64,000 nucleotides of DNA from Sinohyriopsis cumingii (Eukaryota; Mollusca; Bivalvia; Unionida; Unionidae). The stretch is from the NCBI GenBank assembly GCA_028554795.2, contig CM068830.1:115811214-115875213 (forward strand), in the 5' to 3' direction. The notes beneath the pieces are model-generated. The model made no database searches. It was not told where the DNA came from and saw only the letters and a program-made list of their open reading frames with translations. How positions within the stretch are numbered: position 1 is the first letter of the stretch; each line of letters opens with the position of its first letter. The position numbers and the translations under genes are program-made. Shown here piece by piece: positions 52,963-64,000 of this stretch.

Positions 52963-54066
52963 TTAGTCACTGTGATAATCATCAGCAATTTCATCAATAA
53001 GTGAACGATAAATGCTGCGATCCATAATACCACCTTGAAATAATCTTCGACAAATATCAGATATTTCATTGGTTATTTCTGTTGAGTTATTTCCTGCACG
53101 TTTTCCCCCTATGAGAACTTCTAACCGTGACACGTCATTGAGGATATTATTAGGACAAACAAAATTATTTCCCAGACCACTTCCCGTTGCTCCTTCTTCT
53201 TCTGATTTCTTAAATAGTCTTAAGGGTGATCTTTCTTCTTCTGTTTTTTTAAGTAGTTTAGCACTTTTTTTAAGTTTCGACCTAAACCTTTCCCCCGGTG
53301 AAGAAGATTGTTGTTGTTCTATTTCTTGCAGAGGTGGAGGAAGTTGATATGAAGGTTCCTGCTGGGAGGGTTGTTCTTGTTTTAGTTGTTTTATTCTCTC
53401 TTTATAAAGTCTTTTTACTTCTTCATGAAGACTTTCGTATTCTGGACCTCTAGCTTGTTTTTTGTTGTAATATACGCGATATATCCATTTAACAAAATTA
53501 TCATCATTTACTTTTTCATGACTAGGTTTTAAAATACTAGATTTATTAAATATACCAAATAATATCATTTCAGGTAATTTTTCTCTTTCAGTATTTCTAA
53601 TATCTTCAACAGTTCCTTCGTTAAATCTTGCAATTAATTCTAAATTCTCTCCTACTGGTTTGGATTCAGATGCATATTTTTTTCCCACGTCGGCGACTTC
53701 AGTACGAAGTTTTCCAATACCTTCAAGTATTTCTTCACCGACAGGTGGAGGTTGAGCTGCAGCTATATTAGTTGGAAGGTCTCGTAAAATCCTTTTTGTC
53801 TGTTTAGTTCTTCTTGCTATTTTTTCAGTCTGCGCCGCAGTTTGTTTTGATACCGGAAGAAGATCTTCTTTGATGACTGTTGCAACTTGTTCAGTAGCTG
53901 CAGTGACGGGCTTAAACAGTTTTTTAGTTTCTTCTTCATACTCAACTTGTGCTTCTTGCTGCGCTTGTAGATTTTTTCTAAATGAATCTCTAACAGGAAG
54001 AAATTTTTTAATTGCTTCTAATCGTTCTCGAGCTATCCTTGCAGTATGAGATTCCGGATGTACCAT
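52963..54066 (-). CDS. 367-residue coiled-coil virion-region protein, copy B
   Basis: The counterpart of 13815-14936. The N-terminal 240 residues and the C-terminal block (NNFVCPNNILNDVSRLEVL) are close to copy A. The Gln/Pro-rich linker differs (one QEIEQQQSS unit, then a Lys-rich KLKKSAKLLKKTEEE stretch). The start is ATAAAATGG. Linker variation is what one expects of a disordered segment. Function unknown. Confidence 0.7.
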   Translation of the reverse strand: MVHPESHTARIARERLEAIKKFLPVRDSFRKNLQAQQEAQVEYEEETKKLFKPVTAATEQVATVIKEDLLPVSKQTAAQTEKIARRTKQTKRILRDLPTNIAAAQPPPVGEEILEGIGKLRTEVADVGKKYASESKPVGENLELIARFNEGTVEDIRNTEREKLPEMILFGIFNKSSILKPSHEKVNDDNFVKWIYRVYYNKKQARGPEYESLHEEVKRLYKERIKQLKQEQPSQQEPSYQLPPPLQEIEQQQSSSPGERFRSKLKKSAKLLKKTEEERSPLRLFKKSEEEGATGSGLGNNFVCPNNILNDVSRLEVLIGGKRAGNNSTEITNEISDICRRLFQGGIMDRSIYRSLIDEIADDYHSD

Positions 54067-54106
54067 TTTATTATAGCATAATGATTTAATTATTATAACA
54101 GCAAAA

Positions 54107-54600
54107 GGGGTGATGATAAAATTAAACTGATATCATTAATATAATGAACAATTGTGCGTGGCTGCGTCAAGGAACCACTAATAAATGTGATAAAAAATGT
54201 CGTGGAGAATATTGCAAAAAACATAATTATCTTATAAAGAAAAACCCTCATGCTGGTCCACGAAGATGTGTTGGATGTAACAACGGCGTTAGAGGATTAT
54301 ATCAGATTTGCAAAAATTGCGGTGGAGATCGATACAGAAGTTTGATGATATATTACAGAAAAAGAAAAAACATAAATCCAAAAATAGAAAAACCACCATC
54401 AGAACTTGAATATTACTTGAAACATAGAACAAAATCCCAGGATTCCGAAGATTGAGCAGCAGAGGAGGCTCGTCTACAATTATGTTGGGGACAAACAATA
54501 ATCGTAGACGTGGTATTTGACCTCTATGAAGGGTCACTATTTTTTTTGTATAACAAGGGTGACCCTTCCCTTAAGTGGTCTGTTCCCCTCCTCTGCTGCT
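54107..54600. repeat. right terminal inverted repeat of Polinton copy B
   Basis: 494 bp, the inverse of 40354-40847. It is followed by GAGGT(A), the target duplication, and then the 60-bp satellite. Confidence 0.93.
54144..54455 (+). CDS. terminal-repeat zinc-ribbon protein (right copy), copy B
   Basis: Identical in protein sequence to the left copy (40499-40810) and reading outward. Being inside an inverted repeat, the two genes would be kept alike by whatever process keeps the terminal repeats alike. Start ATATAATGAA. See the left copy for the cysteine pattern. Confidence 0.82.
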   Translation: MNNCAWLRQGTTNKCDKKCRGEYCKKHNYLIKKNPHAGPRRCVGCNNGVRGLYQICKNCGGDRYRSLMIYYRKRKNINPKIEKPPSELEYYLKHRTKSQDSED

Positions 54601-54605
54601 GAGGT

Positions 54606-57250
54606 AATACTTCATGTAACTGTTTGCCATATCAGTTAACTTGGTTATGAACTGTATAGAGAGGTATTACATCATGTAACTGTTTGCCATATCAGTTAAG
54701 ATGGTTATGAACTGTATAGAGAGGTATTACTTCATGTAACTGTTTGCCATATTAGTTAAGATGGTTATGAACTGTATAGAGAGGTATTACTTCATGTAAC
54801 TGTTTGTCATATCAGTTAAGATGGTTATGAACTGTAGAGAGAGGTATTACATCATGTAACTGTTTGCCATATCAGTTAAGATGGTTATGAACTGTATAGA
54901 GAGGTATTACATCATGTAACTGTTTGCCATATCAGTTAAGATGGTTATGAACTGTATAGAGAGGTATTACTTCATGTAACTATTTGCCATATCAGTTAAG
55001 ATGGTTATGAACTGTATAGAGAGGTATTACATCATGTAACTGTTTGCCATATCAGTTAACATGGTTATGAACTGTATAGAGAGGTATTACTTCATGTAAC
55101 TGTTTGCCATATCAGTTAAGATGGTTATGAACTGTATAGAGAGGTATTACATCATGTAACTGTTTGCCATATCAGTTAACATGGTTATGAACTGTATAGA
55201 GAGGTATTACTTCATGTAACTGTTTGCCATATCAGTTAAGATGGTTATGAACTGTATAGAGAGGTATTACATCATGTAACTGTTTGCCATATCAGTTAAG
55301 ATGGTTATGAACTGTATAGAGAGGTATTACATCATGTAACTGTTTGCCATATCAGTTAAGATGGTTATGAACTGTATAGAGAGGTATTACATCATGTAAC
55401 TGTTTGCCATATCAGTTAACATGGTTATGAACTGTAGAGAGAGGTATTACATCATGTAACTGTTTGCCATATCAGTTAACATGGTTATGAACTGTATAGA
55501 GAGGTATTACTTCATGTAACTGTTTGCCATATCAGTTAAGATGGTTATGAACTGTATAGAGAGGTATTACATCATGTAACTGTTTGCCATATCAGTTAAC
55601 ATGGTTATGAACTGTACAGAGAGGTATTACTTCATGTAACTGTTTGCCATATCAGTTAAGATGGTTATGAACTGTATAGAGAGGTATTACATCATGTAAC
55701 TGTTTGCCATATCAGTTAACATGGTTATGAACTGTAGAGAGAGGTATTACATCATGTAACTGTTTGCCATATCAGTTAACATGGTTATGAACTGTACAGA
55801 GAGGTATTACTTCATGTAACTGTTTGCCATATCAGTTAAGATGGTTATGAACTGTATAGAGAGGTATTACATCATGTAACTGTTTGCCATATCAGTTAAG
55901 ATGGTTATGAACTGTACAGAGAGGTATTACATCATGTAACTGTTTGCCATATCAGTTAAGATGGTTATGAACTGTACAGAGAGGTATTACTTCATGTAAC
56001 TGTTTGCCATATCAGTTAACATGGTTATGAACTGTACAGACAGGTATTACTTCATGTAACTGTTTGCCATATCAGTTAACATGGTTATGAACTGTACAGA
56101 GAGGTATTATTTCATGTAACTGTTTGCCATATCAGTTAACATGGTTATGAACTGTATAGAGAGGTATTACTTCATGTAACTGTTTGCCATATCAGTTAAG
56201 ATGGTTATGAACTGTATAGAGAGGTATTACTTCATGTAACTGTTTGCCATATCAGTTAACATGGTTATGAACTGTATAGAGAGGTATTACTTCATGTAAC
56301 TGTTTGCCATATCAGTTAACATGGTTATGAACTGTATAGAGAGGTATTACATCATGTAACTGTTTGCCATATCAGTTAACATGGTTATGAACTGTATAGA
56401 GAGGTATTACTTCATGTAAATGTTTGCCATATCAGTTAAGATGGTTATGAACTGTACAGACAGGTATTACATCATGTAACTGTTTGCCATATCAGTTAAC
56501 ATGGTTATGAACTGTATAGAGAGGTATTACTTCATGTAACTGTTTGCCATATCAGTTAAGATGGTTATGAACTGTACAGACAGGTATTACTTCATGTAAC
56601 TGTTTGCCATATCAGTTAACATGGTTATGAACTGTATAGAGAGGTATTACTTCATGTAACTGTTTGCCATATCAGTTAAGATGGTTATGAACTGTATAGA
56701 GAGGTATTACTTCATGTAACTGTTTGCCATATCAGTTAACATGGTTATGAACTGTATAGAGAGGTATTACTTCATGTAACTGTTTGCCATATCAGTTAAC
56801 ATGGTTATGAACTGTATAGAGAGGTATTACTTCATGTAACTGTTTGCCATATCAGTTAACATGGTTATGAACTGTACAGACAGGTATTACTTCATGTAGC
56901 TGTTTGCCATATCAGTTAACATGGTTATGAACTGTATAGAGAGGTATTACTTCATGTAACTGTTTGCCATATCAGTTAAGATGGTTATGAACTGTATAGA
57001 GAGGTATTACTTCATGTAACTGTTTGCCATATCAGTTAAGATGGTTATGAAATGTACAGACAGGTATTACTTCATGTAACTGTTTGCCATATCAGTTCAG
57101 ATGGTTATGAACTGTACAGAGAGGTATTACATCATGTAACTGTTTGCCATATCAGTTAAGATGGTTATGAACTGTATAGGGAGGTATTACATCAGGTACC
57201 TATTTGCCATATCAGTTCAGATGGTTATGAACTGTATAGATAGGTATTAC
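54606..57250. repeat. 60-bp satellite, right block (about 44 copies)
   Basis: The same unit as 39698-40353. Variants: TTAAGATGG or TTAACATGG, TATTACATC or TATTACTTC, and TATAGAGAGG, TACAGAGAGG or TACAGACAGG. Variant pairs alternate in places, so units were amplified in groups. It degrades at the right end (57180-57250). Confidence 0.95.
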
Positions 57251-57404
57251 ATTGTTTAACAGATTTTAAAAAGTGCAAAAGAATTTACCCAATTAAAAAT
57301 CTTTAAAACATGCAAGCACAGGACTGCTATGTTCTAAACAATAGTTGATATTTTTCTTGATTTTTATATAGCCTTCATTAAAATCATGTTATTACTATCC
57401 TGAA
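57251..57404. other. host non-coding DNA
   Basis: Short unique AT-rich stretch. No gene is seen. Confidence 0.4.
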
Positions 57405-57920
57405 ATGGAAAGTCATATTAACAGTGTTTCACCAGAAGACTGACTATTATAGCTAGTAGCTCTTGAATGAAACAAATGCTTATCTGACCTCAAATATGGC
57501 CACCATGACTGCCATTTTGAAAATGTTCTTGTCAGCCATCCACCTAAACAGAAAGTCACATTTGGAATGCTTTTTTTGCCAGAAGACTTCTTACAGTGTC
57601 CAGTTGGTCCTAAATGAAAACGGTGCCAGTCTGACATCCATTATGGCTATCATATTGGCTGTCTTGAAAATCTTATTGCTATTCCTTAAGAATTGTTGTT
57701 TACATCAGTATTGTGTTTTCACAAAGACGTCTATGATATCAAGTTGGTTCTAAATGGTGCCCTGCAACCATCCGTTATGGCTGCCACAATAAATATATTA
57801 AAAAATTGTCATCACTGATTCATCAAAATGGATGATCATATCAACATGGTGTTTTCACCAAAAGTCTTCTAGCAATGTCTTTTTTGTCCTTAGTGAAATC
57901 AATGATGGTTTTGCATGCAA
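57405..57920. repeat. diverged dispersed repeat, locus 4
   Basis: About three tandem diverged units of roughly 150 bp. The words are TTTCACCAGAAGACTGACTA, GCTAGTAGCTCTTGAATGA, TCTGACCTCAAATATGGCCA and CCATTTTGAAAATGTTCTTG, repeating with changes. It is the same family as 22330 and 27255. Confidence 0.6.
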
Positions 57921-59890
57921 GCCAACTGATTCAGCCCCAACCCCCAATGAAACAAGAAATATTCAGCTTTAGAATAGACCATGAATTTGTTTTGATCAGA
58001 TTTTAGACACAAAGTCTAGAAGATGCATAACACTTACTCATTAAGCACATTTAGTTGATACTGATGATGAACTAGCTCTCCAAACATTATTTTTGTGGGT
58101 GATAATGAAATATAATTTTTCATCTTTTTGTTTGATTCTAGGGTTTAGACCACAGCTGTGCATTTTCAGACATATTTCAATTTGATCCAATCAGGCATTT
58201 GCAGTGAGTGCATTTGGCTTTTCAAAAGTTTACTTTACTTTAAAAATTGACAGCTTATAACTTTTTGCCAAAGTTTGGCTTAGCTTTGACAACCCAGAAC
58301 ATTAGTTAAATGTAACAAAACATTGTCTGTCCATGACATTACCCAAAATTAGGTTAAAACTTAGTTATTCCTGTTCATCAAAGAACCTAGTTACCTAATT
58401 AGGCAACTATTCATTTTACAATTTAAATCTTTTTATCTTCACAAACCAAGGATATGTTTTCTGATACATTTATTGTCAAAATGATGAGTGAATAGGCACT
58501 GATAATATTCCATCATAGTTAATATAATCAGGAAATGGCTGAAAATTGCATTGTAGACAAATTTGTACCATATTATTTCAATCATTTCCCCAAGATTTTA
58601 CATCTTATATTAAATGAATTTGAAAGTAACGATGGCAAATTATGAATATCAAAGAGAAGTTTGGTTACATCATGTAGTTTCTTTTCCGAGTCCCTTTAAC
58701 TTCAAGTATATAATGTGATATGGCATTGAGTTTCAGGTTGACATGGTAACATTTTGTCTTCTTGTAAGCCATGCACATTTAGAACTATTCCTAGAAAAGA
58801 TTTGCATTCCTTTTTATTAATTTAGACTGAACAATTAAACAGGAAAATCAGCAAAATTTCAGGTCAGAAAAATGGCTGAAATGTTTTACATCTACATTAA
58901 TATGGAGTACATACAAAAGAAGAATTTATATACATTTATGCAAGAATATACATGGACATGCACATATACAGAGTCTTGGATCATTAGGACTTTTTACAAG
59001 AGACTGCATATTCAAGGACAAAGATACATACATTCTGATGCAGTGTTTTCTGTGTGTCATCACACAGACCTAGATGTGTCTTTTATGTGTTTTGTCTTGT
59101 CAGTTCTAGTTGGAAAAGAGTTATTACCCTTGACAATTAACTTATATAATAAGCTGGTTTGCTTATCCTTGTTGTGGATGAGACCAAATTTTTGGAATAG
59201 TTTTTGTGTTGTAAACTAATTTTCCTGGATTCAGTATGATTTGTGGTGAACATAGGTTGGGGAGCAGACCAGAAGGTTTCACTCCAGTTATACAGGACTT
59301 GATTTAGATCTAAACTTGACTGAGGTTCAGTTGTGTACAAATCAGATTGTAATTCTTACCTATTGATTCTTATCATGATACACAAACAGGGAGTTTATAC
59401 TCAATCTGGAAGCATTTATGACTTTAACATTAGAAAGTCTGGAAGCATTAATGACTTCCCCATTAGAAAGTCTGGAAGCATTTATGACTTCCCCATTGGA
59501 AAGCCTTTATGCTAAAGCAAGTGAACCATGGCTTTGTCTCAGACAAGTGATTGATTTTCAAAGTATGTGTAGTCCCAAATGGTCCTCCGATCCATCCAGT
59601 ACTGCATATTGTGCCATTTTTAGATAGAGATACACTTGGTACACTTAGAAAATAAATTTCATAACAATTTTTGGTATACAATGTTGTCTTCACTCAGAAG
59701 CAGCAAAGTTCAATCTAGCAATTACTCCAATAAAAAATCTTCATAATCAACAATGTCAGTAGCAAAAAATAATAGCTAATGATTTCCATGTCAAATATTC
59801 CTCAACAAATCGTCTCATTGTTTCGAGCTAATTCAGTAAAAAAAAATTATGACCATCATCAGAAGATGTAAAGCTTGAGTTGCTGCAGCA
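57921..59890. other. host non-coding DNA with a small 33-bp triplication
   Basis: Unique AT-rich sequence. At about 59395-59520 a unit of AGTCTGGAAGCATTTATGAC followed by TTCCCCATTAGAA occurs three times. Short ORFs exist, but none has recognisable features. No Ig exon or splice-site pair was found. Confidence 0.5.
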
Positions 59891-59892
59891 GT

Positions 59893-62800
59893 AGCCAATG
59901 GCTCCATCTAGAGCCAATCACTAGATACAGCAGCAGTCAATGGCTCCATCTAGAGCCAATCACTAGATACAACAGCAGCCAATGGCACCATCTAGAGCCA
60001 ATCACATGATACAGCAGCCAGTGGCACCATCTAGAGCCAATCACTAGATACAACAGCAGCCAATGGCACCATCTAGAGCCAATCACATGATACAGCAGCC
60101 AATGGCACCATCTAGAGCCAGTCACAAGATACAACAGCAGCTAATGGCACCATCTATAGCCAATCACTAGATACAACAGCAGCCAATGTCACCATCTAGA
60201 ACCAATCACTAGATACAACAGCAGCCAATGGCACCATCTAGAGCCAATCACTAGATACAACAGCAGCCACTGGCACCATCTAGAGTCAATCACATGATAC
60301 AGCAGCAGCCAATGGCACCATCTAGAGCCAGTCACTAGATACAACAGCAGCTAATGGCACCATCTAGAGCCAATCACTAGATACAGCAGCAGCCAGTGGC
60401 ACCATCTAGAGCCAATCACTAGATACAACAGCAGGCACTGGCACCATCTAGAGCCAATCACTAGATACAACAGCAGCCAATGGGACCATCTAGAGCCAAT
60501 CACTAGATACAACAGCAGCCAGTGGGACCATCTAGAGCCAATCACTAGATACAACAGCAGCCAATGGCACCATCTATAGCCAATCACTAGATACAACATC
60601 AGCCAATGGCACCATCTAGAACCAATCACTAGATACAACAGCAGCCAATGGCACCATCTAGAACCAGTCACTAGATACAGCAGCAGCCAATGGCACCATC
60701 TATAGCCAATCACTAGATACAGCAGCAGTCAGTGGCACCATCTAGAGCCAATCACTAGATACAACATCAGCCAATGGCACCATCTAGAACCAATCACTAG
60801 ATACAGCAGCAGTCAATAGCACCATCTAGAGCCAATCACTAGATACAACAGCAGTCAATGGCACAATCTAGAACCAATCACTAGATACAGCAGCCGCCAA
60901 TGGCACCATCTATAGCCAATCACTAGATACAGCAGCAGTCAATGGCACCATCTTGAGCCAATCACTAGATACAAGAGCAGCCAATGGGACCATCTAGAAA
61001 CAGTCACTAGATACAGCAGCAGCCAATGGCACCATCTAGAGCCAATCACTAGATACAACAGCAGCCAATGGCACCATCTAGAACCAATCGCTAGATACAA
61101 AGCAGCCAATGGTACCATCTATAGCCAATCACTAGAGACATCAGCAGTCAATGACACCATCTAGAACCAATCACTAGATACAGCAGCAGCCAATGGCACC
61201 ATCTAGAGCCAATCACTAGATACAACAGCAGTCAATGGCACCATCTAGAACTAATCACTAGATACAGCAGCAGCCAATTGCACCATCTATAGCCAATCAC
61301 TTGATACAGCAGCAGTCAATGGCACCATCTAGAGCCAATCACTAGATACAACATCAGCCAATGGCACCATCTAGAACCAATCACTAGATACAGCAGCAGT
61401 CAATGGCACCATCTAGAGCCAATCACTAGATACAACAGCAGTCAATGGCACCATCTAGAACCAATCACTAGATACAGCAGCAGCCAATGGCTCCATCTAT
61501 AGCCAATCACTAGATACCGCAGCAGTCAATGGCACCATCTAGAGCCAATCACTAGATACAACATCAGTCAATGGCACCATCTAGAACCAATCACTAGATA
61601 CAGCAGCAGCCAATGGCATCATCTAGAACCAATCACTAGTACAAATTAGCTAATGGCACCATCTATAGCCAATCACTAGATACATCAGCAGTCAATGACA
61701 CCATCTAGAACCAATCACTAGATACAGCAGCAGCCAATGGCACCATCTATAGTCAATCACTAGATACAGCAGCAGTCAATGGCACCATCTAGAGCCAATC
61801 ACTAGATACAACAGCAGCCAATGGGACCATCTAGAACCAATCACTAGATACAGCATCACCCAATGGCACCATCTATAGCCAATCACTAGATACAACAGCA
61901 GCCAATGGCACCATCTAGAACCAATCGCTAGATACAAAGCAGCCAGTGGTACCATCTATAGCCAATCACTATATACATCAGCAGTCAATGACACCATCTA
62001 GAACCAATCACTAGATACAGCAGCAGCCAATGGCACCATCTAGAACCAATCACTAGATACAACAGCAGCCAATGGCACCATCTAGAGCCAATCACTAGAT
62101 ACAACAGCAGCCAATGGCACCATCTAGAGCCAATCACTAGATACAACATCAGGCAATGGCACCATCTAGAGCCAATTACTAGGTACAGCAGCAGCCAATG
62201 GCACCATCTAGAGCCAATCACTAGATACAACAGCAGCCAATGGGACCATCTAGAACCAATCACTAGATACAGCAGCAGCCAATGGCACCAGCTAGAGCCA
62301 ATCACTAGATACAACAGCAGCCAATGGCACCATCTAGAGCCAGCCACTAGATACCATAGCAGCCAGTTTCATGATCTAGAGCCAATGACTAGATACAACA
62401 GCAGCCAATGGCACCATCTAGAGCCAATCACTAGATACAAAGCAGCCAATTTCACGATCTAGGGCCAATGACTAGATACAGTAGCAGCCAATGGCACCAT
62501 CTAGAACCAATCACTAGATACAACAGCAGCCAATGGCACCATCTAGAGCCAATCACTAGATACAACAGCAGCCAATGGCACCATCTATAGCCAATCACTA
62601 GATACAACAGCAGCCAATGTCACCATCTAGAACCAATCACTAGATACAGCAGCAGCCAATGGCATCATCTAGAGCCAATCACTAGATACAACATCAGTCA
62701 ATGGCACCATCTAGAACCAATCACTAGATACAGCAGCAGCCAGTGGCACCATCTATAGCCAATCACTAGATACAACAGCAGCCAATGTCACCATCTAGAA

Positions 62801-64000
62801 CCAATCACTAGATACAACAGCAGCCAATGGCACCATCTAGAGCCAATCACTAGATACAACATCAGTCAATGGCACCATCTAGAACCAATCACTAGATACA
62901 ACATCAGTCAATGGCACCATCTAGAACCAATCACTAGATACAGCAGCAGCCAATGGCATCATCTAGAACCAATCACTAGTACAAAGTAGCCAATGGCACC
63001 ATCTATAGCCAATCACTAGATACATCAGCAGTCAATGACACCATCTAGAACCAATCACTAGATACAGCAGCAGCCAATGGCACCATCTATAGTCAATCAC
63101 TAGATACAGCAGCAGTCAATGGCACCATCTAGAGCCAATCACTAGATACAACAGCAGCCAATGTTACCATCCAGAACCAATCACTAGATTCAGCATCACC
63201 CAATGGCACCATCTAGAGCCAATCACTAGATACAACAGCAGCCAATGGCACCATCTAGAACCAATCGCTAGATACAAAGCAGCCAGTGGTACCATCTGTA
63301 GCCAATCACTAGATACATCAGCAGTCAATGACACCATCTAGAACCAATCACTAGATACAGCAGCAGCCAATGGCACCATCTAGAACCAATCACTAGATAC
63401 AACAGCAGCCAATGGCACCATCTAGAGCCAATCACTAGATACAACAGCAGCCAATGGCACCATCTAGAGCCAATCACTAGATACAACATCAGCCAATGGC
63501 ACCATCTAGAGCCAACTACTAGGTACAGCAGCAGCCAATGGCACCATCTAGAGCCAATCACTAGATACAACAGCAGCCAATGGGACCATCTAGAACCAAT
63601 CACTAGATACAACAGCAGCCAATGGCACCATCTAGAGCCAATCACTAGATACAAAGCAGCCAATTTCACGATCTAGGGCCAATGACTAGATACAGTAGCA
63701 GCCAATGGCACCATCTAGAGCCAATGACTAGATACAACAGCAGCCAATTTCATGATCTAGAGCCAATGACTAAATACAGCAGCAGCCAATGGCACCATCT
63801 ATAGTCAATCACTAGATACAACAGCAGCCAATGGCACCATCTATAGCCAATCACTAGATACAGCAGCAGCCAATTGCACCATCTGTAGCCAATCACTAGA
63901 TACAGCAGCAGTCAATGGCACCATCTAGAGCCCATCACTAGATACTGCAGCAGCCAATGGCACCATTTAGAGCCAATCACTAGATACAACAGCAGCCAAT
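59893..64000. repeat. 42-bp satellite running off the window (about 98 copies)
   Basis: The unit is GCCAATGGCACCATCTAGAG followed by CCAATCACTAGATACAACAGCA in two parts. Common variants: GTCAATGG, AGAACC, TATAGCC, CAGCAGCA. Longer blocks recur: the stretch near 61590-62350 is repeated with small changes near 62940-63670. The period is a multiple of three, so the minus strand is open over many units (YLVIGSRWCHWLL-like). There is no evidence of a gene. Confidence 0.95.

Larger units (their letters stand above)
40354..54600. mobile_element. Polinton/Maverick copy B, complete end to end (14.2 kb)
   Basis: Terminal inverted repeats of 494 bp (40354-40847 and 54107-54600) begin AGCAGCAGAGGAGG. 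The flanks share GAGGT (40349-40353 and 54601-54605), with a sixth base A possible. That fits the 6-bp duplication of Polintons. Parts: terminal zinc-ribbon gene, packaging ATPase, zinc-ribbon/PLA2 protein, rve integrase, PolB-helicase-HNH fusion, internal zinc-ribbon gene, HNH endonuclease, tRNA-like segment, helical protein, minor capsid gene, membrane protein, capsid remnants, coiled-coil protein and the second terminal zinc-ribbon gene. The replicative half looks whole; the structural half has several breaks and is incomplete. The near-identical terminal repeats point to a recent insertion. Confidence 0.95.

Noticed and set aside
54606-57250. CRISPR-like array
   Set aside because: Units of 60 bp are contiguous with no unique spacers, and the genome is eukaryotic.
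59937-63669. Minus-strand YLVIGSRWCHWLL-like repeat proteins
   Set aside because: A product of the 42-bp satellite. The frames break wherever a unit changes length.

Overview
The window looks like a stretch of an AT-rich invertebrate genome, most likely a mollusc such as a bivalve (inference). The signs are an intron-rich immunoglobulin-superfamily gene, many tandem-repeat arrays, a craniofacial-development-protein-2-like LINE, tRNA-derived SINEs, and two copies of one Polinton/Maverick element. It is not bacterial: host exons carry GT/AG splice sites, and most of the DNA is repeat or intron.

Regions: 1-15483 is the right-hand part of Polinton copy A; its left end lies outside the window. 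Copy A carries PolB-helicase remains, two small zinc/HNH genes, a capsid block (penton-like, membrane protein, fibre, protease, pVI-like, major capsid, coiled coil) and a right terminal repeat. A separate 2.4-kb DNA transposon (3962-6361, CACTGG ends, TTA duplication, one 562-codon ORF) sits inside copy A. Copy B preserves the empty site. 15484-40353 is host DNA: three phase 1-1 Ig exons on the + strand (20700-20990, 31595-31894, 36813-37079). Their introns hold a LINE with an open ORF, a Kolobok/T2-like element with a THAP exon, a SINE, a MITE and arrays of 27, 36, 38, 46 and 33 bp. 40354-54600 is Polinton copy B, complete from end to end, with 494-bp terminal inverted repeats and a 5-6 bp target duplication, inserted into a 60-bp satellite. 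54601-64000 is more of the 60-bp satellite, a unique stretch, and a 42-bp satellite running off the window.

How the Polinton parts fit together: the left half of copy B encodes mobilisation and replication functions (packaging ATPase, zinc-ribbon/PLA2 protein, rve integrase, and a PolB-SF1 helicase-HNH fusion). The right half encodes the virion block on the minus strand. Each terminal repeat carries a full cysteine-rich zinc-ribbon gene reading outward, and a third paralogue lies beside the polymerase. Copies A and B differ by roughly 1-2% (by eye) across the polymerase, but much more across the HNH gene and parts of the capsid block, so at least one is a mosaic. Both are treated as fossils. 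Copy A has a few breaks; copy B looks whole in its replicative half and has several breaks in its structural half.

The strongest candidates for something undescribed are the terminal-repeat-borne zinc-ribbon gene family, the polymerase-helicase-HNH fusion, the patchy divergence between copies, and the CACTGG/TTA transposon family with an exact empty-site control.
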